This document shows, piece by piece, positions 24,064 to 32,974 of a stretch of 64,000 nt of DNA; positions within the stretch are counted from its first letter, which is position 1, and every line of letters begins with the position of its first letter. The notes under the pieces are model-generated. The model worked only from the letters and a program-made list of their open reading frames with translations. It made no database searches and was not told where the DNA came from. Position numbers and translations under genes: made by a program. The DNA comes from Methylomonas sp. LW13 (GTDB lineage: Bacteria > Pseudomonadota > Gammaproteobacteria > Methylococcales > Methylomonadaceae), in assembly GCF_016865255.1 (NCBI RefSeq), contig NZ_CP033381.1, forward strand, positions 248,001 through 312,000, in the 5' to 3' direction.

Positions 24064-26736
24064 TTAGATCAACCAAGGGGCGGTTGCGTCAGGGTTGATG
24101 TTGTATTTAGCAATGGCTACCTCGACTTTCGCGGCGTCGAACTCGCCGGCTTGCGCCAGGCTGTGCAAGGCGGCAACGGCAACGTGGTATCTGTCCACTT
24201 CGAAGAAGCTACGCAGCTTGGCGCGGGTGTCCGAGCGGCCGAAACCGTCAGTACCCAACACCGTGTAAGAGCGATTCACCCAAGGGCGAATTTGTTCGGC
24301 AAATGCGCGCATGTAATCGGTAGCGGCGATGATCGGACCCTTGGTGCTATCCAGGCAATGCTCGATATGCGTGATGCGCGGCTTTTCGGTCGGATGCAAA
24401 CGGTTCCAGCGCTCGCAGGTTTGGCCGTCGCGAGCCAGCTCGGTAAAGCTTGGGCAGCTCCAGATGTCGGCGTCCACGCCCCAATCATCGTGCAGCAGTT
24501 TGGCGGCTTCAATGACTTCGATAAAGATGGTGCCGGAGCCCAGCAATTGCACGCGCGGTTTTTTGCTGTTCGGACCTTTCTTGAACAAATACATGCCTTT
24601 CAGAATGTCGGCTTCCGCGCCTTCGGGCATGGCCGGCTGGTCGTAGTTTTCGTTCATCAAGGTGATGTAATAGAAAATATCCTCCTGTTCTACATACATC
24701 CGGCGCAAACCGTCCTGAATGATCACTGCTAATTCGCAGGCAAAGGTCGGATCGTAGGAATAGCAGTTTGGCACGGTCGCCGACATCAGATGGCTGTGGC
24801 CGTCTTCATGCTGCAAACCTTCGCCGTTCAAGGTGGTTCTGCCGGCGGTGCCGCCCAGCAGGAAACCGCGGGTACGTTGGTCGGCCGCGGCCCAAATCAG
24901 ATCGCCGACCCGTTGGAAACCGAACATCGAGTAATAGATGAAAAACGGAATCATCGGTACGCCGTGGGTTGAATAGGCGGTACCGGCTGCAATCCAGTCG
25001 CACAGGCCGCCCGCTTCGTTGATACCTTCCTGCAACACCTGGCCGTGCTTGTCTTCCTTGTAAAACATCAGTTGCTCGGCGTCTTGCGGGGTGTAGAGCT
25101 GGCCGACTTGAGACCAGATACCCAACTGCCGGAACATGCCTTCCATACCAAAAGTGCGCGACTCGTCCGGGACAATCGGTACTACGCGCTTACCGATTTG
25201 TTTGTCCTTGACCAGGATGTTCAAAATGCGCACAAAGGCCATGGTGGTGGAAATCTCGTGACCTTCGCCGGTGCCGTCCAATAGCGCTTTGAAAGCGGAT
25301 AAGGCCGGTACTTCGAGCGGGTAGGACTTGGCGCGGCGAGCCGGCAGATAACCGCCCAGATCGACGCGGCGTTGGCGCAGGTAATTGAGTTCCGCAGAGT
25401 CTTCCGCAAAACGCAGGTAAGGCAGATTGATCAACTCTTCGTCGCTGACCGGCAATTGATAGCGGTCGCGGATGTATTTGATCGATTCCATGCTCATCTT
25501 CTTTTGTTGATGGCTGGTGTTTTGCGCTTGTCCTGAGTCGCCCATGCCGTAACCCTTGATGGTTTTAGCCAGAACCACGGTGGGTTGGCCGGTATGGTTG
25601 ACCGCCGCGTTGAAGGCCGCGAAGACTTTGATCGGGTCGTGGCCGCCGCGATTCAATTCCCAGATGTCGCGGTCGGTGTAATCCTTGACGAGTTCCTGCA
25701 GTTCGGGGGTGTTGAAGAATTTTTCCCGGACGTAGGCGCCGTCCTTGGATTTGAAGGTTTGGTAGTCGCCGTCCACGCATTCCATCATGCGTTTAACCAC
25801 CAAACCGTCCTTGTCGCGGGACAGAATCGCGTCCCAGCGCCGGCCCCAGATCACTTTGATAACGTTCCAGTTGGCGCCGCGGAAGTTGGCTTCCAGTTCT
25901 TGAATAATCTTGCCGTTGCCGCGTACCGGACCGTCCAGACGTTGCAGGTTGCAGTTGACGACGAAAATCAGGTTATCCAGTTTTTCCCGGCCTGCCATGC
26001 CGATCGCGCCCAGAGTTTCCGGTTCGTCGGTTTCGCCGTCGCCCAGGAAGGCCCAGACTTTACGGCCTTCGGTGTTGGCAAAGCCGCGGTTTTGCATGTA
26101 GCGCATGAAGCGGGCTTGGTAGATTGCCATGATCGGGCCAAGGCCCATCGATACGGTGGGGAATTGCCAGAAGTCCGGCATCAACCACGGGTGCGGGTAA
26201 GACGATAAGCCGTTGCCGCCGACTTCTTGTCTAAAGCTGTCCATTTGCTCTTCGCTCAAGCGGCCCAGCAAGAAGGCGTGAGCATAAGTGCCGGGCGCGG
26301 AATGACCTTGCGAGAAAATCAGGTCGCCGCCGTGTTTGTCCGAGGGGGCGTTCCAGAAATGATTTTGCCCGACATCGTATAAGGTGACGGCGGAAGCGAA
26401 ACTGGCGATATGGCCGCCGACATTGGTGTATTTGTTGGCGCGCAACACCATCATCATCGCATTCCAGCGCACGTAAGAGCGGATGGTGCGCTCGATGTCG
26501 GTGTTGCCGGGAAATTTGGGTTGCCTATCTATCGGGATGGTGTTGATGTAAGGCGTATTAGCCGAGAACGGAATGTCCATGCCGGCTTGTCTGGCGGTAC
26601 TGAGCAGGGTTTCAATCAGAAAACTGGCGCGGTCGCCGCCTTCTTTTTCTATCACCGCTTGCAGTGCCTCCATCCATTCTAGGGTTTCAGCAGGATCAAT
26701 ATCGTGTTTGGCGGCAATATCGGTATTGTTGGTCAT
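24064..26736 (-). CDS. aceE: Pyruvate dehydrogenase E1, homodimeric
   Basis: 890-residue thiamine-diphosphate decarboxylase converting pyruvate to acetyl-lipoyl-E2 and CO2. Characteristic stretches: SYVRWNAMMMVLRANK, FSQGHSAPGTYAHAFLLGRL, the TPP/Mg site FLGDGETDEPETLGA, VNCNLQRLDGPVRGN, KTIKGYGMG, EGINEAGG and the C-terminal LGTDGFGRSDTRAKLRSFFE. Length is typical for the E. coli-type single-chain E1. The unit aceE-aceF starts here; a 284-base gap separates it from the divergent VPLPA gene and must hold its promoter, which I could not place. Confidence 0.97.
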   Translation of the reverse strand: MTNNTDIAAKHDIDPAETLEWMEALQAVIEKEGGDRASFLIETLLSTARQAGMDIPFSANTPYINTIPIDRQPKFPGNTDIERTIRSYVRWNAMMMVLRANKYTNVGGHIASFASAVTLYDVGQNHFWNAPSDKHGGDLIFSQGHSAPGTYAHAFLLGRLSEEQMDSFRQEVGGNGLSSYPHPWLMPDFWQFPTVSMGLGPIMAIYQARFMRYMQNRGFANTEGRKVWAFLGDGETDEPETLGAIGMAGREKLDNLIFVVNCNLQRLDGPVRGNGKIIQELEANFRGANWNVIKVIWGRRWDAILSRDKDGLVVKRMMECVDGDYQTFKSKDGAYVREKFFNTPELQELVKDYTDRDIWELNRGGHDPIKVFAAFNAAVNHTGQPTVVLAKTIKGYGMGDSGQAQNTSHQQKKMSMESIKYIRDRYQLPVSDEELINLPYLRFAEDSAELNYLRQRRVDLGGYLPARRAKSYPLEVPALSAFKALLDGTGEGHEISTTMAFVRILNILVKDKQIGKRVVPIVPDESRTFGMEGMFRQLGIWSQVGQLYTPQDAEQLMFYKEDKHGQVLQEGINEAGGLCDWIAAGTAYSTHGVPMIPFFIYYSMFGFQRVGDLIWAAADQRTRGFLLGGTAGRTTLNGEGLQHEDGHSHLMSATVPNCYSYDPTFACELAVIIQDGLRRMYVEQEDIFYYITLMNENYDQPAMPEGAEADILKGMYLFKKGPNSKKPRVQLLGSGTIFIEVIEAAKLLHDDWGVDADIWSCPSFTELARDGQTCERWNRLHPTEKPRITHIEHCLDSTKGPIIAATDYMRAFAEQIRPWVNRSYTVLGTDGFGRSDTRAKLRSFFEVDRYHVAVAALHSLAQAGEFDAAKVEVAIAKYNINPDATAPWLI

Positions 26737-27020
26737 TACGGAACCTTGGAAAACGTTGGATTAGCTTAAAAAGGATACCCGAAATGGCTGGTTTGAGCAT
26801 ATTTTTTTAGTAATCCGCTGCCGGCAAATCCGGCTAGAATCCAGGTAAAACCTAGGTGTAGCCAAAAAACGCAGCGGTTTAGTTTTTCGAAGCAGGCAAA
26901 AGGTTATTGTATGGTCAGAATTGCATTGGGTTTAATGAGCTTCAGCCCTTAAGTACAGGTGGCTTTGCAAGCCGACATGACGTAAAATTTGTGCCAGTAC
27001 TCATTTTTAAGGAAATCCCT

Positions 27021-27632
27021 ATGCGTAATCAACTAGTTAAACCCTTGGTTGCCTTGTTTCTTTCTACGGCAAGCATAGAAGCTAGTGCTGGGCTGGTCAG
27101 CTTTACCTCCACTGAGTTCCAGCAAACCCTGGATGGACAGGTTTTTACTTTCGCTATTGATAATGCGCCTTTGGCGGATTTAGTGGCCGGCAGCTTCACT
27201 GTCCATGCGCGTGGAGATTACTCGATCAACGCATCTACTGCCAATCCTGAGAACATCGCCGTTACATTCGAAAGTGTGATCAGCAATCTGAAATTTGCTC
27301 CTATTGCTCCACCCGTTAACTCTAGTTCTGTCTTTGTCGACGCCAACAATTACAGCACGGTTACAAACGCCGATTTGGTCGAGTGGTCGCGGAGCACGCT
27401 GCTACCGGGTGCTTTATTGCAGAGTTGGACACAGGACAACAAAATCCTTATCACCTTGGCACTGTCACCTGATGTGACCGCGGACTTGAATGCTGGACAA
27501 GGCAGCAACCCTTTTGTCCAGGCCACTATTACGTATACGACTTCGGCAGTACCTTTGCCGGCCGCAACATGGCTGTTTTTGTCTGGTCTGATTGGTATGG
27601 TAGGCTACGGAAAACAGCGCAAAGCAGATTAA
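27021..27632 (+). CDS. VPLPA-CTERM sorting-domain secreted protein
   Basis: 203 residues from the ATG at 27021, preceded by AAGGAAAT. The N-terminus has a basic/hydrophobic signal (VKPLVALFLSTASIEASAG); the C-terminus is SAVPLPAATWLFLSGLIG, then MVGYGKQRKAD: a VPLPA motif, a membrane helix and a basic tail. This is the sorting signal of exosortase substrates, cleaved and processed at the inner membrane in bacteria making exopolysaccharide. The middle is beta-rich with no recognised domain. It converges on the LapA-like gene and shares a terminator with it. No exosortase gene lies in the window. Confidence 0.8.
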   Translation: MRNQLVKPLVALFLSTASIEASAGLVSFTSTEFQQTLDGQVFTFAIDNAPLADLVAGSFTVHARGDYSINASTANPENIAVTFESVISNLKFAPIAPPVNSSSVFVDANNYSTVTNADLVEWSRSTLLPGALLQSWTQDNKILITLALSPDVTADLNAGQGSNPFVQATITYTTSAVPLPAATWLFLSGLIGMVGYGKQRKAD

Positions 27633-27646
27633 AGCTGGTTCCCAGA

Positions 27647-27680
27647 CAACAAAAAGCCGGCTTATGCCGGCTTTTTGTTG
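27647..27680. terminator. Perfect bidirectional terminator
   Basis: CAACAAAAAGCCGGC (27647-27661) and GCCGGCTTTTTGTTG (27666-27680) form a perfect 15-bp inverted repeat around TTAT, with A/T runs on both arms. It serves the VPLPA gene and the convergent LapA-like gene. Confidence 0.95.
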
Positions 27681-27694
27681 CGAAATGCGCTTGA

Positions 27695-29848
27695 TTAATG
27701 AATAACGCTATCGGGGTGTTGCAAATCAGGCAGCACACTGCTGATGCCAGTATTGAGCAATGCGCCGGTATCGACGGTAAAGCTACCAACGCGGGTGCTA
27801 TCGCCATCACCATCTGTTGCACTAAAACCAAACTGTAATTGCAGGTTTTGTGGCGCTACGCTGGTATATTGCAGGCCTCCCACCGCGAGCTTGCCAAAAT
27901 TAACCTGGATTTCCAGCCTGTCGTATCCACCAACCACATCAATCGGGTCCGTAAGCCCACCTCCAGCAGGCGTGCTAAATACAACCGTTCCAGTATCAAC
28001 TTGGGTTAGCCCCCTATAAGCTGTCCAGCTAAAAACATCCAAAGCACTACCAACATCGGCTTCGTTGAGTTGTACCGAGTTTACTAATTGCGGAGATGTA
28101 ATATCGAAACCGCCGACAGTACCAAACCTGTAGGTTATTACTTCCGATGCATCCAAAAATCTATCACCCACACCGACGTCATTGTTTGCTGAGTCGATAA
28201 ACAGGTTGCTGCCCTCAACAAGCAGAGAATTCCCTACAGCAACTTTTCCGGCACCGAAAGCCAGCGCGGCGCTGCCAAAATCTAGAGTGGTGCTCGGTGC
28301 AGCAGGCAAATCCAAAACATCGTGCAATTCCAATTTGTACGCACCATCTACGGCGCCGTTAACTGTCGGCAGCAGCGAAAATACCATGCGGTCAGCACTG
28401 AGGTCGGCAAATGTGGTCGTCAGGGCACCGTTATCGACAAAAGCATAAAGTTCTTGTAACTGGTCGCCGTTGCTATCGACAATCAAATAAGAAATACCAT
28501 CTGCTCGAGACGTTAACGCCCCATTATTGTTTGTCAAATTTACACCACCGGCACTCCCAAAGCCGTCAAAACCCAGATCGTAATCAATCAAGCCCGTTAA
28601 TGTTTGACCTGCGGCATCTTGTAAATTCCCGTTGCTGTTTTTGACGAAGGGCGCATCATCAAACACGTTCGCACTAAACGTCGTATTCGCGACCCTTCCG
28701 TCCTGATCGGTTAACGTCGCGGAAAATGTAAAGCCAATAGCCGGCGATTCCGGTGCGCCTGTGTTTATGTGGGTCAAAGCGTTTAGCAAGGTAAAGGTGT
28801 AACTGTCATTGTTCACAACTACCTGATAAGAACCGTCGCTGGCTGTCAGGGTTTGCGTAGCGGCGTCCCAGGTTGCCCCACTGGCCGACAAGACAACCGA
28901 TGTTGGTGCTTGGCCGTTAATACGCAGAGCGCCGGTCTCGGCAGGGGGTAAGCTAGCGTCACTTTCGTCCACGATGACGTCGCTGACAGTGACAGTAGGC
29001 ACGTAAACAATGCTGACTTCGGCGGGATTGGACTCCAGGCCCAAATCATCCTCGACGGTGTAGGTGATCAGAGTCGGATTGCCGGTAAAACCGGGGGTTG
29101 GCGTAAAAGTGATGGAGCCTGTAGTCGTGTCGACAGTCCAAATACCCTGGCCAGGCACAACTAGTGGTTGACCGGGTCCGTTACTGCCGACGATTTGCAC
29201 GCTGGCGGGGTTGAGCGTGCCATCCGGGTCATTGTCGTTGCCCAGCACGTTGATCGTAACACTGCTGCCGGGTGTTAAGCCTGTAACGCTGTCATTGCCT
29301 GCAATCGGCGGCTGGTTGCCGGAGGTTGCAGCGGCCTGCTCCGGATTCAAAATCAAAACTTCCGGCACAATCGGCGGAAATGCGACATTGGGACCGGTGG
29401 TATCGAAACCATTCGTGACCGGTGCTACAGGGTTGAGATATTCGACGATAACCGGCACATGGCCTTCGTTACCTGCCCCAGGCGCGCCTCCTGCTGCCGG
29501 CGCACCGCCAGCGGCAGTCGCTTCAGCTATTGTGGTTGGATCGGCGCCGGCCAGTAAGGCCGCCTGAATATCTTCCGCGCTGGGACCGGCGGGTGTCGGA
29601 TTCTGGGTGATCTGAGCCGGCTCGCCTTGTTCCTGCAGCGCTGCAGCAAGCTGCATGCTGTCGTTGCCGCCCATATCAATAAACGAGCCATTGGCAAGTT
29701 GTATCATCACCGTGCTGCCGTCGGCAGTGGTCAAAAGATCGGTTGGGTAAACGCGGTCGCCGACCTGCAAAATACGTTTACTGCCGTCGGCGGCAATGGC
29801 GGTAACGGTGCCAGTTGCGATTTTAACGATGCCGATTTCTTTGGCCAT
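27695..29848 (-). CDS. Short LapA-like protein with retention module and LapG-type cleavage site
   Basis: 717 residues. The N-terminus is a LapA-type retention module (IVKIATGTVTAIAADGSKRI; VGDRVYPTDLLTTADGSTVM; GSFIDMGGNDSMQLAA), followed by EDIQAALLAGADPTTIAEA and TAAG at residues 111-114. Pseudomonas fluorescens LapA is cut by LapG within TAAG near residue 108. Then come a Gly/Ala/Pro linker, a bacterial Ig/cadherin-like domain (about 178-285, NVLGNDNDPDG) and VCBS/DUF5801-like repeats to the end (FSATDGDGDS). LapA adhesins run to thousands of residues with RTX repeats and a secretion signal; no GGxGxD repeats are seen. It could be a mini-adhesin or a shortened remnant. lapBCE, lapD and lapG are absent here. 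Confidence 0.78.
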   Translation of the reverse strand: MAKEIGIVKIATGTVTAIAADGSKRILQVGDRVYPTDLLTTADGSTVMIQLANGSFIDMGGNDSMQLAAALQEQGEPAQITQNPTPAGPSAEDIQAALLAGADPTTIAEATAAGGAPAAGGAPGAGNEGHVPVIVEYLNPVAPVTNGFDTTGPNVAFPPIVPEVLILNPEQAAATSGNQPPIAGNDSVTGLTPGSSVTINVLGNDNDPDGTLNPASVQIVGSNGPGQPLVVPGQGIWTVDTTTGSITFTPTPGFTGNPTLITYTVEDDLGLESNPAEVSIVYVPTVTVSDVIVDESDASLPPAETGALRINGQAPTSVVLSASGATWDAATQTLTASDGSYQVVVNNDSYTFTLLNALTHINTGAPESPAIGFTFSATLTDQDGRVANTTFSANVFDDAPFVKNSNGNLQDAAGQTLTGLIDYDLGFDGFGSAGGVNLTNNNGALTSRADGISYLIVDSNGDQLQELYAFVDNGALTTTFADLSADRMVFSLLPTVNGAVDGAYKLELHDVLDLPAAPSTTLDFGSAALAFGAGKVAVGNSLLVEGSNLFIDSANNDVGVGDRFLDASEVITYRFGTVGGFDITSPQLVNSVQLNEADVGSALDVFSWTAYRGLTQVDTGTVVFSTPAGGGLTDPIDVVGGYDRLEIQVNFGKLAVGGLQYTSVAPQNLQLQFGFSATDGDGDSTRVGSFTVDTGALLNTGISSVLPDLQHPDSVIH

Positions 29849-29960
29849 GCTTTGCTCCGAAGTTTATTCCAAATAAATAACGTGATTTTGTGACCGAATA
29901 ATAAGCTAATTTGAACAAGTTGACATAGTACCTTGGTTCGAAATTTGCCGAGACGAGTCG

Positions 29961-31565
29961 TTAGGAGCTGCAGGACAGCATGGAGCAGCCGGCGCGCTGC
30001 TTAGCCCAATCGGGCCGTTTAGCGGCAAAACTCTGTTTATCCGCTTGTTCGGCGTAAGGGCGTCGCAGCACTTCGAGTAACTCCTGGACTAAAGAAAAAT
30101 CGCCCTGTTCGGCTTGGTCAATAGCCAATTGCGCCAGATAATTACGCAATACGTATTTCGGATTGACCGCGTTCATCGCTGAACTGCGATCCAGTGTTAG
30201 CCTGCCGTCGCGCTGACTGCGCAGGCGATAAATGGCGAACCAGCGGCTAGCTTGTTCCATGAGGTCGTCGTTCAACGGCTCGTAGCTGGTACGCTGCAAC
30301 AGCGCTAAAAATTGCGCCGGCGAATTCGATTCCGCGCTGACATCGACGTCAGCCAGCTGCCGATAAAACAAAGTCATATCGGTTTCAGCGGCTTGCATGA
30401 GCTGGGTTAAGTCGTTCACCAAGGTCTCGTCTTCGCTGGGCTCGAACCTTGTTAGGCCCAATTTGGCGGCCATCATCGCCTGCCAGCCGGCGTCGAAGGT
30501 GTCGGTATAAGCCGATAAAGCTTGTTGCAAACTTTCGGCGCGCATAATCAAGGGATACAGAGCGTTGGCGAGTTGTACCAAATTCCAATAGGCGATTTTC
30601 GCCTGATTGCCGAAGCGGTAACGGCGGCCTTGAGCATCGGTGGTGTTGGGGGTCCAGTCCGGATCGTAATTTTCAAGCCAGCCGTAAGGGCCATAATCGA
30701 TAGTTAAGCCCAGGATCGACATATTGTCGGTATTCATCACGCCGTGCACAAAGCCGACCCGCTGCCAGTGCACGATCATCTCGGCCGTCTTGCGGCACAC
30801 GGCTTTAAACCAATCCAGGTAGACTGGTATCGACGGTTCGCCCAGCTCAGGAAAATCGGTGCGGATGGTGTAATCCACCAGTTTTTTCAGCGAATCGATG
30901 TCATCGCGCGCGGTGAATATTTGAAAGTTGCCGAAGCGGACGAACGACGGCGCCACCCGGCACACCACCGCACCCGGTTCCATTTGCGGATTACCGTCGT
31001 AAAACATATCACGCACCACCTGTTTACCCGTAAGTATCACGCTTAAGGCGCGGGTGGTCGGCACACCGAGATGATGCATGGCTTCGCTGCACAAAAACTC
31101 GCGTATTGAAGAACGCAGAACCGCCAAACCGTCGGCGCTGCGGGAATATGGCGTCACGCCCGCGCCTTTTAGTTGCAAGGTGTAGCGTTGCTTACGCTGA
31201 TTAACCACCTCGCCCAAGTTGATAGCCCGGCCGTCGCCGAGCTGACCGGCCCAATGGCCGAATTGATGGCCGCCGTAGCACATCGCATACGCTTCCATGC
31301 CTTTTGCTAGCCGGCTGCCGGAGAATACTTGGCAAAAATCTTCCGATTCGCACAGTTCGGCGGATAAGTCCAAATCTTCCGCGACTTCTCTGGAATAAGC
31401 GACCAATCTGGGTTGCTGCGCCGGCGTCGGATTGGCCCGGGAATAGCAGGCTGCATAAACTTGGCGCCGAAAATTATCCGGTTCGGGATCACCAGGCAGC
31501 TCGCGGATAAAGCGATTGTCGAAGTTCAGATTATCGAGGGCTGAATTGTGGTTTTCGGTAGGCAT
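29961..31565 (-). CDS. selO: Protein adenylyltransferase SelO (YdiU family)
   Basis: 534 residues of the pseudokinase fold that transfers AMP from ATP to Ser/Thr/Tyr of target proteins, affecting redox homeostasis. Family blocks: QVFSGSRLAKGMEAYAMCYG, GHQFGHWAGQLGDGRAI, LQLKGAGVTPYSRSADGLAV, LRSSIREFLCSEAMHHLGVP, GFVHGVMNTDNMSILG and TIDYGPYGWLENYDP. It ends CSMLSCSS: cysteine occupies the place of the selenocysteine found near the C-terminus of animal SelO. It is slightly longer than E. coli YdiU (478). Single gene, divergent from the BamE-like lipoprotein gene. Confidence 0.95.
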   Translation of the reverse strand: MPTENHNSALDNLNFDNRFIRELPGDPEPDNFRRQVYAACYSRANPTPAQQPRLVAYSREVAEDLDLSAELCESEDFCQVFSGSRLAKGMEAYAMCYGGHQFGHWAGQLGDGRAINLGEVVNQRKQRYTLQLKGAGVTPYSRSADGLAVLRSSIREFLCSEAMHHLGVPTTRALSVILTGKQVVRDMFYDGNPQMEPGAVVCRVAPSFVRFGNFQIFTARDDIDSLKKLVDYTIRTDFPELGEPSIPVYLDWFKAVCRKTAEMIVHWQRVGFVHGVMNTDNMSILGLTIDYGPYGWLENYDPDWTPNTTDAQGRRYRFGNQAKIAYWNLVQLANALYPLIMRAESLQQALSAYTDTFDAGWQAMMAAKLGLTRFEPSEDETLVNDLTQLMQAAETDMTLFYRQLADVDVSAESNSPAQFLALLQRTSYEPLNDDLMEQASRWFAIYRLRSQRDGRLTLDRSSAMNAVNPKYVLRNYLAQLAIDQAEQGDFSLVQELLEVLRRPYAEQADKQSFAAKRPDWAKQRAGCSMLSCSS

Positions 31566-31675
31566 GATGACATCTTATCGGAGGCTAAAAAATTTTCGAA
31601 TCGCGGCTGGAACCGGCTAAGATAAGCCACTAACAGCTAGTTTATATCAATCAACTTTTCAATCAGGGAATACCA

Positions 31676-32020
31676 ATGAACAATTTTCTTGCAAAACGCG
31701 GACCACGCGCTTTTGGCTTTAGTTCACTTCTATTAGTCGCCTGCCTTGCGACGACGCAACTGACCGGTTGCTTTACTGTCGGCCAAGAGTTTTCCCCCGT
31801 CCGAGTGCCGGAAATCAAGGTCGGCCAAACCCGTAAGCAAGATATTACCGAAATGTTCGGCACGCCTTGGCGTACCGGTATGGAAGATGGTAAGCCTACC
31901 TGGACTTACGGGATCTACAAATATGCCTTGTTCGGCGGTAACGATTCCCAGGATTTGCTGATTCGCTTCGACGCACAAGGCGTGGTGCGGTCTTACACCT
32001 TTAGTTCTACCCGCAAATAA
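31676..32020 (+). CDS. BamE/SmpA-like small outer-membrane lipoprotein
   Basis: 114 residues with a long basic signal peptide and lipobox QLTGC. The mature part has the SmpA/OmlA-type pattern: a conserved KVGQTRKQDITEMFGTPWRT followed by TWTYGIYKYALFGG, LLIRFDAQGVVRSYTFS. BamE is a Bam-complex subunit; this looks like a paralogue of that fold rather than BamE itself. AGGGAATACC precedes the ATG. The M23 peptidase gene starts 13 bases downstream, so they are likely cotranscribed. Confidence 0.8.
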   Translation: MNNFLAKRGPRAFGFSSLLLVACLATTQLTGCFTVGQEFSPVRVPEIKVGQTRKQDITEMFGTPWRTGMEDGKPTWTYGIYKYALFGGNDSQDLLIRFDAQGVVRSYTFSSTRK

Positions 32021-32032
32021 TCGTGGCGACCG

Positions 32033-32974
32033 GTGTTTGCTCGCGGTATTTTGGCGATCTCGCTGTTACTGGCGTCCAGTAGCGGCGCAGCTAAAAAGCT
32101 TTATAAATATCAGGATGCCGAAGGTACCTGGTTTTTTACCGATCAGGCCCCCGCATCGAATCAGCCGGTAGCAGTCAGGCAGTTAAAAGCCGCCAATCCT
32201 AAGCGCGTTTGGCTGGAAAAAACGGCCGATGATTTGCAGCCGAGTTTTTTTGCGCTGAACGCCTATCCGGGGCCCATCGAACTGGCCGTCGATTGGCGTG
32301 AGCGGGAAAATGTCAGCGCCAATCCGGATTTGCCGCGCCGCTTTGTCGTTGAATCAGGACAGTCCGGCAGCTTGTTTTCGCTTATTCCCAACCAGAGCGC
32401 CGGTTTTTATAGTGTCAATCTGCAATATAGCTATGTGGTTGGGCGGCCTTTACCCGGCTATGTGAGTCAAACCCTTTATAAACCACCTTTGCCGGCCGGC
32501 GCACATTTTCAAATTACCCAAGCTTTTAATGGACCATACAGTCATAACGATGAACAGAATCGTTATGCGGTAGACATCATGATGCCGGTTGATACGCCGG
32601 TTTACGCAGCCCGGGGCGGTATCGTGCTGGAAGTGGAAAATGACTATACCAGTCATGGCACTAGCCAGGCTTACGCCAGCAAGGCTAACAGTATCAGGAT
32701 CTTGCATGAGGACGGCTCCATGGCTGTGTACGCGCATTTGGCTCTGGAAAAAGCCCAAGTCACGCCAGGAATGCGGGTGGCAACCGGGCAGCTGATCGCT
32801 TACTCCGGCAATACCGGTTTGACGACTGGGCCGCATTTGCATTTTGCGGTGCAGATCAATCGCGGTATGGAGCTGATCTCCGTACCGTTTCAATTTACCG
32901 ACGTGAACGGTCTGGCGATGGAGCCAAGGCTTGGCCTGTGGTTGTCCGGGCCGGCGGCTGCCGTCGGTAATTAG
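32033..32974 (+). CDS. M23-family metallopeptidase with N-terminal DUF4124-like region
   Basis: 313 residues, GTG start (no ATG is available upstream). Signal peptide to about residue 19, then a DUF4124-type segment (KKLYKYQDAEGTWFFTDQAP). The LytM/M23 domain is at about 160-300: HNDEQNRYAVDIMMPVDTPV (His and Asp zinc ligands), SIRILHEDGSMAVYAHL and GPHLHFAVQ (HxH ligand). All zinc ligands are present, so it should cleave peptide crosslinks in peptidoglycan. It follows the BamE-like lipoprotein gene and overlaps the convergent diguanylate cyclase gene by four bases. Confidence 0.9.
   Translation: MFARGILAISLLLASSSGAAKKLYKYQDAEGTWFFTDQAPASNQPVAVRQLKAANPKRVWLEKTADDLQPSFFALNAYPGPIELAVDWRERENVSANPDLPRRFVVESGQSGSLFSLIPNQSAGFYSVNLQYSYVVGRPLPGYVSQTLYKPPLPAGAHFQITQAFNGPYSHNDEQNRYAVDIMMPVDTPVYAARGGIVLEVENDYTSHGTSQAYASKANSIRILHEDGSMAVYAHLALEKAQVTPGMRVATGQLIAYSGNTGLTTGPHLHFAVQINRGMELISVPFQFTDVNGLAMEPRLGLWLSGPAAAVGN

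Noticed and set aside
23416-24732. 438-codon open frame on the plus strand
   Set aside because: It is antisense to aceF and aceE, whose protein sequences are unmistakable; its composition (Ala/Gly/Ser-rich) is a frame shadow.
26737-27020. Sigma-54 promoter or cyclic-di-GMP riboswitch before the VPLPA gene
   Set aside because: A GG...GC pair near 26793 has the wrong spacing, and the conserved GEMM bases are absent.
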